DNA of 64,000 bases from Urophycis tenuis. Its lineage: Eukaryota > Chordata > Actinopteri > Gadiformes > Phycidae. The position numbers and the translations under genes are program-made. Location of the stretch: assembly GCA_036785325.1 (NCBI GenBank), contig JAXIVH010000001.1, forward strand, positions 11,114,370 through 11,178,369, given 5' to 3'. The notes under the pieces were generated by a model that was not told the DNA's origin, searched no databases, and was given only the letters and a program-made list of their open reading frames with translations. Below, one piece after another: positions 12,515 to 26,200 of this stretch. Position 1 is the stretch's first letter. Every line of letters starts with the position of its first letter.

Positions 12515-15500
12515 CTGTAGAGGACCATCTGGTGTGTAATCCCGCAACGGCGGCAGTGGCGTTGCTCGCACACATCAGCCGCTGACGGGCCGCAGCGTCC
12601 CGTGTTGATGGTCTCATCCTGCATCCCAGCACTTAAGATTAGTCGTGTGTGTGTGTGTGGACGTGTATGTAGTGAAACGGGGGCGAGGGAGGGAGAGAGA
12701 GAAGGACACAGACACAAACGGGCCGACGAAGCGGAGACTCAACCCAACCGGGGAGGTGTAAGACGAGAGCCGCGCAGTGACGCACGAGTCCCTGGGTGGA
12801 ATGCACCCGTGGAGGGGAAAGGTAGAATGTCTTCCTTTTGCGGGTATCCAGTGTCGTCGTCCTCCTCCTCCTCCTGCACTCGGCGGATTGTCTCCCGCGC
12901 GGAGTTCTCCTCTCAACCGCCAGCACAGCCTTGTATGGCGAGATTGAGCCACGCACACGTTCTCCCCATTCACAAGTGTTTGATCGACCCCCCCCCTCCC
13001 CCTCTCTCAGAACACCTGTTTTTAGTTCCCTGGTCGTCATGTGGACACTCAAAGCACCGCAGGGCACATCGGTGGGTTTTGTCCCGGGTCGCCGATCGCT
13101 GTGTAAACGGCGCGGCTGCTTTTGTTGGGGCAGCTGAGTGGCGACCTGTGAGCCGGCGCTGCTCGAGTGTTGTGTCTACGGACATGAAAGGGCCTCTCAG
13201 AGTGTGTTTTTGTGACCCGGTGACAGCTGGATGTCTTCAAACTTTTTGAGTTTTATGCGATCCCAACGCAGTAACAGCAACCAAACCGACACTCTCGGCA
13301 GGAAATGCCATGTCATGCTCTTTTTTTTTTTTTTTGTGCTGCTGGTATTTTCTTCCCTTTCCCTTTCCCTCTGTGTCTGGGCTCCACTCTGCTCCCTTTT
13401 TCTGTGTCTCTCGCTCTCTCCCCAGCGCCCCAGCCCGGTCCTTCTCGTCTGCAGTCAGTGCCCTTGTGCGCGCGCCAACCGTCCCTACGCAGCGAGTTGA
13501 GGAGCGAACGCAGGGCCGAGGCTCTCTGTCCGCGGCGGCCGCCTGCCCGCTGCCCTGTGAGGCTCCCTGCCAGCGTGTGGCAGGCCGCTGGCCGGGGCTG
13601 TGATGTCAGAGGGAAAGGATATCAGCAGAGAAGATGCCCCCCCCCCCTTCCTGTGAAAGACACTGCCTGTTCATGTTGCCTGTAGGCGTGTTCTGTTTGT
13701 CTAAGCGCACCGTTGTGCTGCAACAATATTTATTTAGATGTGGTTTGTTTTTTTTTGGTTAATGTTTTTTTTCAGATCACAAGATCACAATACGCTGCGC
13801 CCCGCGCCTATCGGCCGTTTTCTCTTTTGAGGAAACGGGGACGGCTTTTATTGTGCTTTTGGCGTTGACACTTTCCCCTCGCTCCCTCTCCCCACATCCG
13901 GAACATTCCCCAGCCGTTGGCTCACCAGCACTCTCGCCCCATGCCGCGCACGTACCAACCGCCCACCAGCGCTCCCATTCATTGGCCCTCGCTCGCCCTC
14001 TCCCTCTCCCTCGCTCGCCCTCTCCCTTACTTCCGCACACTGGGCCAGCTGTCGGCTGCGGCCCCGAGGGGCACCGGGGAAGCTGGTGGGAGCGTGGGCC
14101 GGTTCTGCTCGGCTTCTGGTCCAGTGTGCCGTCTGTGTGTGTGCGTGTGCAGACATGTCCCCAATGTTGGCCTGTCTGAATACCTCTACACGCACGCATC
14201 TCACGGCCACCGTCGCCATGGGGTCCGTGTTGTTGATGTGTACTCCGTTGTATCCCGGGCCCGTCGTCGGACCCCGCGGCGGGCTTCCCCCCCCCCCTGT
14301 GAGCGGCGAGCCTTCTCGCTGGCCTGCCCTTGTATGGCGTGAGCAGCCACGGCCTCAGTGGCGGTGTTTTACAGCGCTGGCGTTCTGCCACGGCCCCCCC
14401 CGGTCTGCTTCACATTAGCGGTGCGGCCTCGGGCGCACACGCCCCCGGCCCGGGGTTTGAGAGGCACACGCATCTCTGGACTTAAAGCCCCGGCATCAGT
14501 GTCACCCCCCCTCCTCCGCCCCCCCCCCGCCCGGACACCGCTCGTCTCACTCTCTCCTCCTCGCTCAGAACAATGCATTCCTAACCTCGTTCTACCCCTG
14601 CTCGCTCGCCCGCTCGCTTCCCCCGCAACCAGGCTAAATCCCCACTCCCCCCTCGCACGGTAGACACCGTATTAAAGCTGACCTATTTTGTCTCCCACCT
14701 CTCTCCGCTGTCTGGACAGAGCCTGATTTGGGGGGGGGGGGTGGAGGTTGAGGCAGATGTAATTAAAGTGCTCGGGGAGACAGGGAGAGTCATGAGTTTA
14801 AAAAGGCCTTCTTCATCACAACGGGAGGAATGCAAATGGCTGCAAGGGGCTCTCTCGTAAACTCGTGTAAATCTACGCGCGCACTTTGTCCCGTCTGCAG
14901 GCGGGCTTTGATCTTCCGCCGCCGGCCCGGTTCTGGCCTCGGCATCGCCGAGCCCGCCGTCACGATAGCTGCGCGGCGCTACCGCCGAAGAGGAGTTGTG
15001 ACTGAGGTATCGGCTCTTCCTCGGGCCCGGGGTGTTTGTCATGCTAATGAGGGCCCAGTGGAATGCTTTGGACGGGGGGGAAACAATGGAGGGGTTTCTT
15101 TTCTGTTTGATCAAAATGCGTCACTCTATTTTTTTTTTTTTTGTGTATGTTTTTCACACCAAGCAAGGCCCCCCCTCTGGTGCTCATTCTGGACTAATTG
15201 AGCGTGTAACTCATTCCCACTCGCTGCTCGGTCACCAGCAACCAGAGGGCTGAAGTGGCGCGGCGTGCCGCATGCTCGCTGTGTTCTGGTTCTGACGGGA
15301 CGTCCGGGCTTATTGGGCCTTTTTTCAAGTTTTTTTTTTTTGCATTCAGCTCCCATGCTGACGAAGAACTGTTGAGTTTCAGGTTTTGTTGTTGGATGCG
15401 GCAGTGAGACGCATTATCCACCCCCCCCGCACGCCCCCTCCCCACCTCGCCACTCAACTCTCATCTAATTGACCGTAACTAAATCTTCTGGATACTTTTA

Positions 15501-17126
15501 GATATTAGATTGGCTGCAGTCGTCAGTAGATTGGCCGCGGAACTGTTTGGTCAGTATCGCCCTGAATCAACAACGTCTGGTCGGCCGGGGGCAGGGACAT
15601 CAACCCTGTGAACTTATTCAACTCAAACTCCCACCAGCGGGCCCCACACCAGCAAGACAAGTTTTTCCAGAACGCCCAAATCGGTGTGTGTGTGAAGGAG
15701 GGCAAACAAACAAATCACTCGCTTTGAACTTCCCCCAACCACCCAAAAATAAGGCTTTCTGTTAAAGCCCCCGTGTTACCGTTTTCCCTAGTAAACGGTA
15801 ACATGAGCTACAGGAGGGCGAGCCAGCCCTGAAAAGGTGTTTTGTGAGCGGGGGGGGAGCGGGCGCCGAGGTTAATGTGTAAGCCCGCGAGGCCCGCGGT
15901 CTGGGCGGGGGCGGGGCCTCCAGACGAGCGCCGTATCGATTCCCAGAAACCACCAGTCAGCAGGAACTCCCAACCCTCCCACAGAAGGGTGAGACGGGCC
16001 AAAAATGATTTTGCTGTAGCGGTCTCTGTACTCCATCACACTTCAACGGAGGCTGCGAGAATAACAAATTAAAGTGAGCGGTCGAGGGGAGTGGTGCCAA
16101 AATCATTGTCCATCATCACCCCCCCCCCCCCCCCCCTCCCGACGCGTAAGAATGTCCTTTTGATCGCTACGTTAACAAGCCTTCATGTTGCAACTCATTT
16201 TGTGCGCGTCTGAAGTCCTCCTGCAGGGGGACTATAATGAGCATTCATGCCTTTTTCTAAATTATACATTTGCTGCTGAGATCAGGACTGGGTGTGAGCT
16301 CAAGTCGCCATGTGCCCCCCCCCCCGGACACGCCGCACAAACCCTTTGCTTGGTAGTTCTGGGTTTACTTGAAGTGTTCTCTATAGCAGCTCGCCGTAGG
16401 CTGGGAATGGGCAAACACACCAGTGTCTTGAGGGACGCAGAGCAAGCCCAAGGAGCCGACCGAGGTCTCTGTCTGTGTGTGTGTGTGTGTGTGTGTGAAC
16501 GGAGATTAGCTAACGCACTCGTATCCTCTCACATTATTAGTCTGAGGGCTTCCACTGTTCTGTTCAACTGAGCCCTTCAGTGGTGACACAAGAGGGCGTG
16601 TGGGTTTGGGCCTCCCGCTGTGGGCTGCTGTCCGTCTCGTCAGAAGGTTGTGAAGCTTCGCCCGTCACTCAGAACCACCCCCCTCCCCCACCCCCCCCCA
16701 CCCCCTCCTTCCCGCTTGCTGCTTCCATTCAAGGCATGGGTTTTGGGAACCCTGCAACATAAAATTGTGGTCTTTCAGCGTTGGACCAGAATGTGTTTGT
16801 TGCAGCGAAGTGGTGGTCGCTCTTGTTCTCCCGGGTGCAGAGCTGGAGTCGTGTGTCCCGCTGGTGTTTTCCCTGCACTTCCTGTTTTTCCCCTTTCTCC
16901 CAAATTCCTGTGAGGCCCAAATTATGTTTGATTTGGCCCAGTGTGGGACGATGGACTCTAACTGCCGTCTCGTTTAGAGACACCACTGCCACTGTGGTGC
17001 CTGAAGCCCAGCTTAAACCGAGGCTCTAATGTTCCATTGGACTGCGTCAGCAGCACACATTTGTTTAATATCGTGTGGCAGTTATCAGTAATGCTGTGCT
17101 TTCTGTTGTGGTCTTGTGTTTTGCAG
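12515..17126. other. GC-rich region upstream of prr36, no coding exon supported
   Basis: Unique sequence with CpG-rich stretches (about 13.4-14.6 kb and 15.8-15.95 kb) and short poly-C, poly-G and poly-T runs. Open frames here are proline/arginine-rich by composition and lack convincing splice borders. The promoter and any 5' non-coding exon of prr36 probably lie here or further left; I could not place a start site. Confidence 0.4.
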
Positions 17127-17245
17127 TGTGGAAACAGTCTGGGCGTCGCCGAGGCACCGCTGAGCGTCCGGATTGGCTGAGCCAGGCTCCTGCAATTTGT
17201 TGACATCAAAAGGAGACTCTCGCAACCCCTGTGCCTCAGGAGGGG

Positions 17246-20200
17246 ATGAAACCGGATGGGGTTACCATGGAAACCACTGAGCCCACGCAAGCCATAGCGG
17301 GCACAGAGCCGCCCTCCACCCAGGTCGCAGCCGCACTGGCCGAGGAGAGGGGGCCAGTGGTGTCGCCAGAGGAGGAGGTCCATGACACCGCAGCGTCGCC
17401 CCCCGATGACACGATGGCCGTGGCTGAGGCCAAAGTCAAGCCGAGCGTCTCTCTCAAATCGAAGACGACCGCCACCACCTCTGCTGCTGCTGCTGGAGGA
17501 GGTGTAAAGACCAGGTCTCCCGCCCCACCCAACAGGCGCCCAGCCACCACCCTAAACCGCGGCGTTAACGGGACCCAAGCGCCCAATGCGGCCGCCGGGC
17601 GGCTGGCGAAAACCACGACCTCTACGGCCAAAGGGGCGGCGTTGACATCGGGGGCGGTGCCCAAACGGCCCGTAGGCGTGGCTGTGGCCTCTGTCCGCAC
17701 CCAGACAAAGGTGGCGGACAAGATGGCGGACAAGAAGCCCGTAGGAAGTGCGAGGGTCCCCTCCACCGCCGCCGCCAAGGCAACCAACGGCAGCAACGTG
17801 CCGCAGTCCAACAGCATCCCCAAGAGGGCGCCGGTGGGGCCCGTTAACGGCGCCAGGCCCAGAACCACAGGTGAGCTGGGCTCCCCAGGCCAGCAACATC
17901 TGTTGTTGTTCATTGTATTTCATTATACAGTCACGTCGTCGTCATGACGAGGATATAGTGCACAAGAAGGTCAGCGGTTCGATGCGCCATCAGTGACGCC
18001 ATTCCTGGATTCCAGCCGATCAATTGTGTCAAGTCCCGTTCAATTGATCATGAGGCTTTTGTTTTTTTGTTTTTTTTTCCATTGTCTTCATTTTGCATAT
18101 GTGACCTAACTTGGGACCGAGAGCGGCATGTGACTCTTGTGTCTTGTTGCCGTGTGCTTAAAATTTCTTCTTTTTCCCTCGTTCTCCTCAGGTCCCGCCA
18201 GTCGGCCGGCCACGTCCACCGCCCACAAATCGCCCGGCTCTGCGGCAGCCAAGCCTGACGGGACGGCCCCCTCCAAGACCACCAGGTAGGCCCCGCTGGT
18301 CCTGCGTGACACAGCCCTAGTGTTACCATGGCTTCACCGACACGATGGTGGAGACCTGGTGAGATCAGTTTGATGAAGGTTGAGGTGTCGCAGTAGGTCT
18401 TACTTTCATATATGCAACGGACAAACGCGTGTACACGGACCTCCCCAATGTTGTTGTTGTAAAGACATGAACGACTCCTTTTCAGTTGATCATTTGAGTG
18501 ACTGTTATTTATTTTATTTTAAGTTTTGTTTTTTTTTGCATTTTGTTTCCCGTTTTAGTTGTATTTTTTATATATATTTATATTAAGTTATTTTGCCAAA
18601 CTCAAATAATTGCGAAGAATAGGTTTTATTATTATTATTTTTTTTTTTTCCGTTTTGTTGAAACTCAAAGTAGAGAGTGTGTGCGCGCGTGTGCGGTCAG
18701 GTCTTAACAGCAGTTCGGTTGACCAATGACCAGCCACAACCAAAGACCAGCCACTCTGCACTGTGAGGTGGGTCCCAGATCCCACGCAGCGCTCATTCCC
18801 GCCCGCGGGCATCATACGTGATGAAGGGATGACTTTGTTTGACACCAGTGCCAGAAGAAAGACGCCCACAAAGAAGGGCCTCCATTGTGGCCCGTCTGGG
18901 CCGACGGCGGCTCGGGTTTTCACCCCACTGAGTCACGACGACGGAAATAACCCGACACTGGGAGGCCCCGAGCACTCGGGCCTGCCTGGAGAACGGGGGG
19001 CTTTGTCCAACCCAAACACTCCAGCTAAATCCGTTTGAACAGGATGCAGTTAAGAAAAGACGCAAAGTTTTCTGGGGGTACTGTTTAACTGTCGACCTCT
19101 CTGGCATGCGGGACTCTCTTGAGTGACTATGCCAAGTGTGTAGATTTTTCGAATGGCTGGAAAGGGAATTTCAGTCGTCAAGCGTTTCGCTGCGTCGGCT
19201 TTTATTATGTGTTTTAAGTGCCGATGCCAGAGGGCCGTCATTGTTTTAGAATCCCAACTGGTCAGTGGAAAACATGCAAAGTATGTATGCAAGCCGTCCT
19301 GCCAAGTAAAATGATGAAGTGGGGTTAGAGAAATGTGTGCATACAGTTGTACTGCAGGTTCAATTCCATTTTATTTATATAGCGCCAATTCATAACAGAA
19401 GTTATCTCAAGACACTTTCCATATAGGGCGTGTGTGTGTCTTTTGAGACTCTTGTTGTTTCAGACAGGCGGTGCAACACGCATCACTGCGCTGTGTGGTC
19501 CTGGCTCCCGGTGATGAAACACCTTGTGTCAACTCCAATGCTAATTTGATCTCGATTTAGACTTCACTGTCGGCCCGACAGACCGCGGTAACGCACCGGC
19601 TAACACAGGACAGGAAGTGATAGATTCTGAGAGGCGCCCGCTCTCCCGTAATGGCTTCCATTTCACCAATGGGGCCCCAACCTGCCAAGCTTTCCCCAAA
19701 GTTTAAACTCTTAATCCCCTCTGTACAGCTATACAGTTACCCCAAGTTCACATTCATCTTCGGTAGGTTCAGGGTTTCAGGCGTGCAGACGGCAGGTTGT
19801 TTGCCGAGCGCACCGCGTTCCCCGGAGCGCCGCTTCCCCCCCCCCCCCCTCCCCCCATGCCGAGCAGCCAAGGCAAACACCCACTTCTCAGGGACCACGT
19901 AATCCAAGAAGGTAACACTCACTTGCTGTGTCATCCCCGTACTGCTGCTGCTGCTGCTGTTGCCATGACAGCACTCACGGCCACATCCCGTAAAGGGTCG
20001 ATGGTAATTGCCCCGGGGGGGGGAAGAAATGACAGCATATTGAGTTTGGTTCAAAGTGGTGTGTTGTGTTTTATTTGGGGGGGGCGGCGGCGTAGGGTGA
20101 CGCACCCGGTGAAACGATCACTCCCGGAGGCCTCCTGAGTACCACCTCTTCAGCCGTGTGACGGATCACCTGCCAATAACCGGCCCCCAGATCAGTCTCG

Positions 20201-23200
20201 GGTGGCGGCATCAGTGGCCAATCACGCAGACACCGAGGTTAACTCTTAATGCTGTAGAACCGGCGGGGTCTCCTCCTCTGTGTGCCCGCGCCATCTGGAT
20301 GAGCCCGCGCGTGTCCCGCCCCTCGCTCAAACATGCATATGCTCCTCCTCCTCCTCCTCCTCCTCCCCCTCCTCCCATCGTTCATGTGGCCCGCTCCTCC
20401 GGGCGTTCAGGTGGCCCCAACCCTCCCTCCCTCGTTGCGTCCCAGCCAGCAATCAATAATCAGACGGCAGTGATCTACCCTCCCCTCGCCAACCGCTCAT
20501 TACTCATCTGCTGCTGGCTTCATCCAGGCCCCCCCCCCACACCCCTGTGTCCTCTTTGTTTCTGGCTTTGAATAGTGTGGATGTTAGGGATGTGGTGGCC
20601 CTATCGCTGCTGCAGTGGACCACAGTGTTCTCAGTTGCCCACTGTGCGGGATTTAATGATGATTCAGGTGGACGGGCAGCCAAACTTGCATTAAATTAGT
20701 GAATATCGTTAACTTGATATACAATTGTGATGGTTCCTCGATGGCTTGTGTGATTGTCTGGGTGCAGTGCTGCATGTGGACGCTGTCTTGTGGGTCGTCT
20801 TCTCTGCTAAACTACCCATAACACCCACCCGTCATGGCAGCCATCACTGTGCCCAGTGCCTCACAAGAGCAGTGTTTTAATGGTTTTGTGGAGTGGTTGC
20901 TAGGCTGCACCATGCCAACTGGGGGCCGCAGGACTTTTATTGTGGAGGAGCCAGCTGTAGGCAAACAGAAGCGCCAGGAACATGCCCTGCTGTCCGGGAG
21001 CAGGGATAGACCAACTTGTTTGGATGTTTTACAAGACCAACACTGTATCGTCAGGGTTACTTCTTTCGTGCTGGCGTGTGTGTGTGTCATACATTACTCT
21101 CTTCTGTTTGCATAGCCCCCATGAATGGGAACGGGGATCGATATTCTGGGCAATCTGCTCTGGCAATTTGCCTGCTCAAGACCTAGTCAAATTTCCAGAA
21201 CATGTGTTGCATTACCACTATCTGCTGGCCTGTCCCTTTGCATCTATTGCAGCATTGTGAACGGGCGAAAGTCTGAAATGAAACAGCGTAGCAGCGTGTG
21301 TGACTAGTGGAAATCACCCGAGATGGCTGAAAGATTATCCCAGTAATTTACAGGAACTATGTGTGAATGTGGGTTTTGACTTTGTTCCTTTTCTCTACCT
21401 TTTTGTTGTCATTTCCCCCTCTCTACTTCTGTCATTGCCTCTTGATTTAGTTTGCAGACCAGAGTATTGGATGGTATTGGACTTTGGGTTGCCTTCTTCA
21501 GGAATTGCGTTGACATTAAATGTATTGTATGTCCGTCTTCTGTTTATACTTGGAACAGCTGGAACGGGAATTGATATTTTTTTGTAAACAAAGTGAAAAA
21601 AGTATAATTTCCTTCAACTGGAATGGGCCGATTGGCAGTGTGAGGGTTGTATAAAACCGACTCAATGTGAACTATTCCAGCGGTTGCTCAGTATTTTAAG
21701 TCATGTTCTTTGAAGGGTTTGCTTTGTTTTCTTGAGCTTGCAACAGAAGACTCTTGTAAAAAAAAAAAAAAAGAAAGAAAAGAGAAAACAGAAGTATCAC
21801 TGCTCCCCTGCTGACCTCTGACCCCTCTGAAGACCCGCCGTTAGGTCGTTAAAATCTCATAAACGGCATTGCCGCTTCCCAGACTTGCATACTTTATCTT
21901 GGTTTCCAGTGATTATCAATCCTTTTGTGTCGGTGGATGTAATCAATACTGTGTTTGTGACCACAGCATTACACAGTACCATCTCCGGTATGAGGACCCT
22001 TTCCCAGAGAGAGTCCTCAGACTTTACCTTTGACTTGACTGAGGTGATGAATTGGCACAAACGCAAAAGTGACAGGGCATTGAACAAACAAACTAAACTT
22101 CCTAGCATAATGTTATGTTTTAGGAAGTGGTTTATTTACAGCATGTTCCTTCACTCTTGACATTCCACGGGCCATTTTTCAAAATGCTAAATACGACCTA
22201 CAGACTTGTATGCCAAACAAAACGTGACCTTGCCGATTTTGTCTGGTTCCCAGGCTACCATCTTTTTCTTTGTGAAGGTGAGAAGGTCTTCTGCATTAAT
22301 CTATTCCTGTATCCATTACGTCTGGATCATCGTTTAATATTCTTTGCACATTCTCCACCTCCTCTGTCTCCGTGATTTGAAAGTGGCCAGGCCTCCTGAT
22401 TCTAATCACTTGATGATTGAGTGGACAATCACTGTGGGACAAGAACATCTCCACTAACATCCTTCCGTTGTGCATTTCTTATTACGTTCTCTTCACCGTC
22501 GTCCTGTTAGTGTTCTTTGTCCTTGAGCTGTAACCCTGGTCATCGCTTGGTTTCCGCTAAACCACTCGAGCAATGTTCACTTGTTAAGTTAGTTAGTTTT
22601 GTATCCTCTCTCACACACTTGGCCTGACCTGTACGAAGATGGCCAATCATGACGAGGTTCTTGAGGCCATGATTAACAGGGTCGTGGTCATGCAGGGTAC
22701 GATGTGGTTGTTGTGCTGTCTTACAGTCTGGCTCAGGGGCGAAAGCACTCCTGCGCTCCAGAACCCAGAACCTCTCTACACATGATACTGGGATGGGAAA
22801 GACACACATATGGGAATGTGTGCTGAATGGTCAGGAAACATTCACACTTGACCTTGCTACCTGTATTGGTGAAAATGTCAAAAAATAGCTTTGTCCTCAA
22901 AATGATCAACATGATATTGTTGATTCCCTGCGTCTGCTGTCTTGATGCTTTTGTATTATGTTCAAGAAAACCCCACCGCTACCCCACCTCACTGACCGGA
23001 ATGTATTGTCCTCCAACAGTTCCTACGTAGGAGGTCTTTCTCAGAACTCAAGACTCAGAAAGATGTCTATTGCCAAGTAGGTTTGCACCTATGACGAATT
23101 TGTCTTGGTGGTTTGTGCGCAACAGTGGATTGTTATCCACAAACAACAATAACAAGACGGTAACAACAATCAACACAAATACGTTTTTTCCGAGCTTCTC

Positions 23201-26200
23201 ACTGCTGTGGCGTGGTTTCAATGCAGATGGGATCTTCTGCACCATTGACGGCTTACTTTGCATTTGCACCGGCTTGTATTTGAACGTGATTACAACCTGG
23301 GCTGGAAGTGAAAAAGGTGGCTTTTCACTTGGGCTGGCATGGAAGATATCCATTGTGAACGAGTGTGCTCGTTCACCCAGGTAGAAAATGCAGCTTTGGG
23401 TTCATCACAATAACTTTGTTGAAAGGGTCGCTAGATACTGCAGCACATATATCAGGCACTTTATTATTGTTCAAGAAATAATGCTGAATGCAGACTTTTT
23501 GTAAGTGGGCCAGAGCCACTGCATTCTGATGTAGGTCACTGGTTCTCATATGCCCTTATAATGGTCGTTGGTCTCTATTTTGAATGTGGTCCAAACTTGT
23601 TTACTTGGTATTTGCAGGCTGATAATGACGTCTTAACCTCAGAACTATGATTCATTATAACTTTAAAGATGAAGCAGTAATTGCAGGCCCCTGCAATGTA
23701 TTGTTGTTCTACATCTATATTCTCATTCAGAATGTCGAAGGAGGTATTGGTCAAACGCTTTTCAAAGTCGGCATTGAGGTAATTTGGCTGGAATTCTGCA
23801 TCCCAAGTGAGGCATAACGACCATTGTCTAAAGTCCACTACGGCCGTGCGGCGTCCACCTCCAGTATCGATCGCTCTCCTCTTTGTTGACCTTTCCTTCG
23901 TCCAGTGGTGTGGTTCACTCCCTCCTCCCTGCTCCACATTGTTCCACTTTCCTGGCTCACCGCCTCTCCCCTTCGTTCTCTGCTCCTCTCCCCTCCGTTC
24001 TCTGCTCCTCTCCCCTCCGTTCTCTGCTCCTCTCCCCTCCGTTCTCTGCTCGTCTCCCTTCCTTCGTCCCTCCTCAGCGGCGTGTCTGATCCCCGCAGCG
24101 GCGTCCTCCTCATTCAATCACCCGTCCATCGCTTCCTGCTCTGTGGGAGGATGAGCCGGTGACTCTCAGGCTGTGCAGGCTGTTAGGGTGTGGCTGGAGA
24201 GATGAATTGGGCCCTAAAGTGCGTCTTCCTCTTTTGTACTTTGGCAAATTGGATTTGTGGGTCAATACGGTGCAATTCCAACCTCCATGTGTGCTTGTAA
24301 TTGCACGTGATGGTGCGGGCGTCATGTTACAAAGGGTGGGTGTGTGTGTGTGGCATTAGAAGGTCTGATGCTGCTGCATTACTATTGCTATTATTGAGAC
24401 ATTTAGCAGATGCTTTTCCTCCAAAGCATCTTGCCAATTTTTAAGACTCATGTCTTAAAAATGTCTTTAAAAAAAAAAGCAGGTAGGACATCTTGCACAA
24501 TGTAACGCTCGTTTGGTTTTGATGTTCACCAAACACTGACCAGCCATTCTTGTCTTTTCCTGTTGCCTCAGCCTAGGCCCGGTCAGACCCTCCACTGGTC
24601 CCGCTGCCTCTCGGCCCGTGTCCTCCACCTCTGCGTCCAAGCCCACCAGTACCACAGCTCCGACCAAGACCGCCGCTCGAACCAAGACCACCATCACCAG
24701 ACCGTCTAAACCACCCGCCACCAGAGCTGTGGCGCCCTCTACGGTCCGGGCCACTGCACCGCAGCCTCCCAAGACGTCGGCTGTCCTCAAGAAAGGTATG
24801 TGGTTGAGGAAGCTCCGAAAATGGCGGCCTCTGGTAATGGCTGCCCCTGTTGACCCGCTCAGAATCTGGTCAGGATTTGCATGCTCATGTTCGGCTTCCA
24901 TCAAGTGGATTTTGATGGTGTTTCTTCTGTCTCGCCGTCACCACAGATGACCGCACCAGGCCCCCTGCGGCTGCACCGGCAGCCAAGAAGCCCACGACCG
25001 CGCCGTCGGCCGCCACCAAGAAGTCAGAACCGCCCAAGGCCGGGGCTCGGCCCCACGCGCTCTCCAAAGGGCCGGCGGCCACGAAGTCAGCAGAGTCCAA
25101 GCCGCCGCTCCCAAAGACGCAAGAAGCCACCGTGAAATCTGTGTTCATCAAGAAGTCTGCGGTCGGCGCCCGGCTGCCGGCCAATAACAGGCAGCCCCTG
25201 GCGGCCAGGACGCCCCCCGCCTCCCCGGCCGCCAGGCTGCAGCCCGGCGCCGCAGCGCAGGCCAAATGTGGCCTCAAACCCACCCACGCGGCCCCCCTGA
25301 TCGGCGCCGCCAAGAAGACCAAGGCAGAACCGACCGCCGTTCCAGCAGCCGCTCTGCCGGACGCCTCGGTTGCTGTGACTGCTACGGCAGCAGCGGCGGC
25401 TGTGGTGGTGGTGGCGGCGGCGGCCGTAGACGCCATCGCCGGGGAGCCGACGGAAGGGTCCGAGGTGCTGCCTTCAGCCGCTTCCCCTCCAGAGAGCCCC
25501 CCCGCAGCGGCGGCGGCTGCTGCTGCTCCTCCCTCTCCCCCCAGCAGCCCGGTCAGCACCGCCCTCCCCCCGGCGTCTCCGTCTGCGGGCCCACCGGAAA
25601 GCGCCGCTCCCTCAGAACCAGAACAGACCGAGACCACCAGCCCACCGGAGGCCTCCGTTCCGGACCCCTCTGTGGACCCCTCTGTGGACCCCGAGGACCC
25701 GGCGCCGCAGGGCTCGCCGGCGGTCTCCACAGCCCCGCCACAGCACGTGCAGACTCCTTACCAAGCCGTTGCCGCTGCCAACCTCAACGAGGAGAAGGAG
25801 GCCCAGGACGAAGAGGAGGACGAAGAGGAACGCGAGGCCAGCCTGCCCGTGTCCGTGTCGGAGATGAGCGGCACCACCCAGCCCACGGAGGAGTCCCGGC
25901 CCGGCTCGGCGGGTCCCGCCGGCTGCGTGGGCGGCGTCTGGAGGGCCGGCGGCCCCCTGCTGTCGGAGATGGACTCTGAGGACGTCAGCGGGAGCCAGCA
26001 GGGGGCGTCGGAGCTCAGCGCCCCGGGGGTCCTGGAGGGCACCGAGAGCACGGACGACCTGGGTGACGGCAGCCTCAAGGGGGCCATCGACATGGAGGGG
26101 GCGTCGGCCGGCTCGCCGGACATGGAGAAGGTCCCGGACATCCCGGCCCACGACCTGGACGAGGACTACGACGAGGAGGACCGCGTCTGCGACATGGACG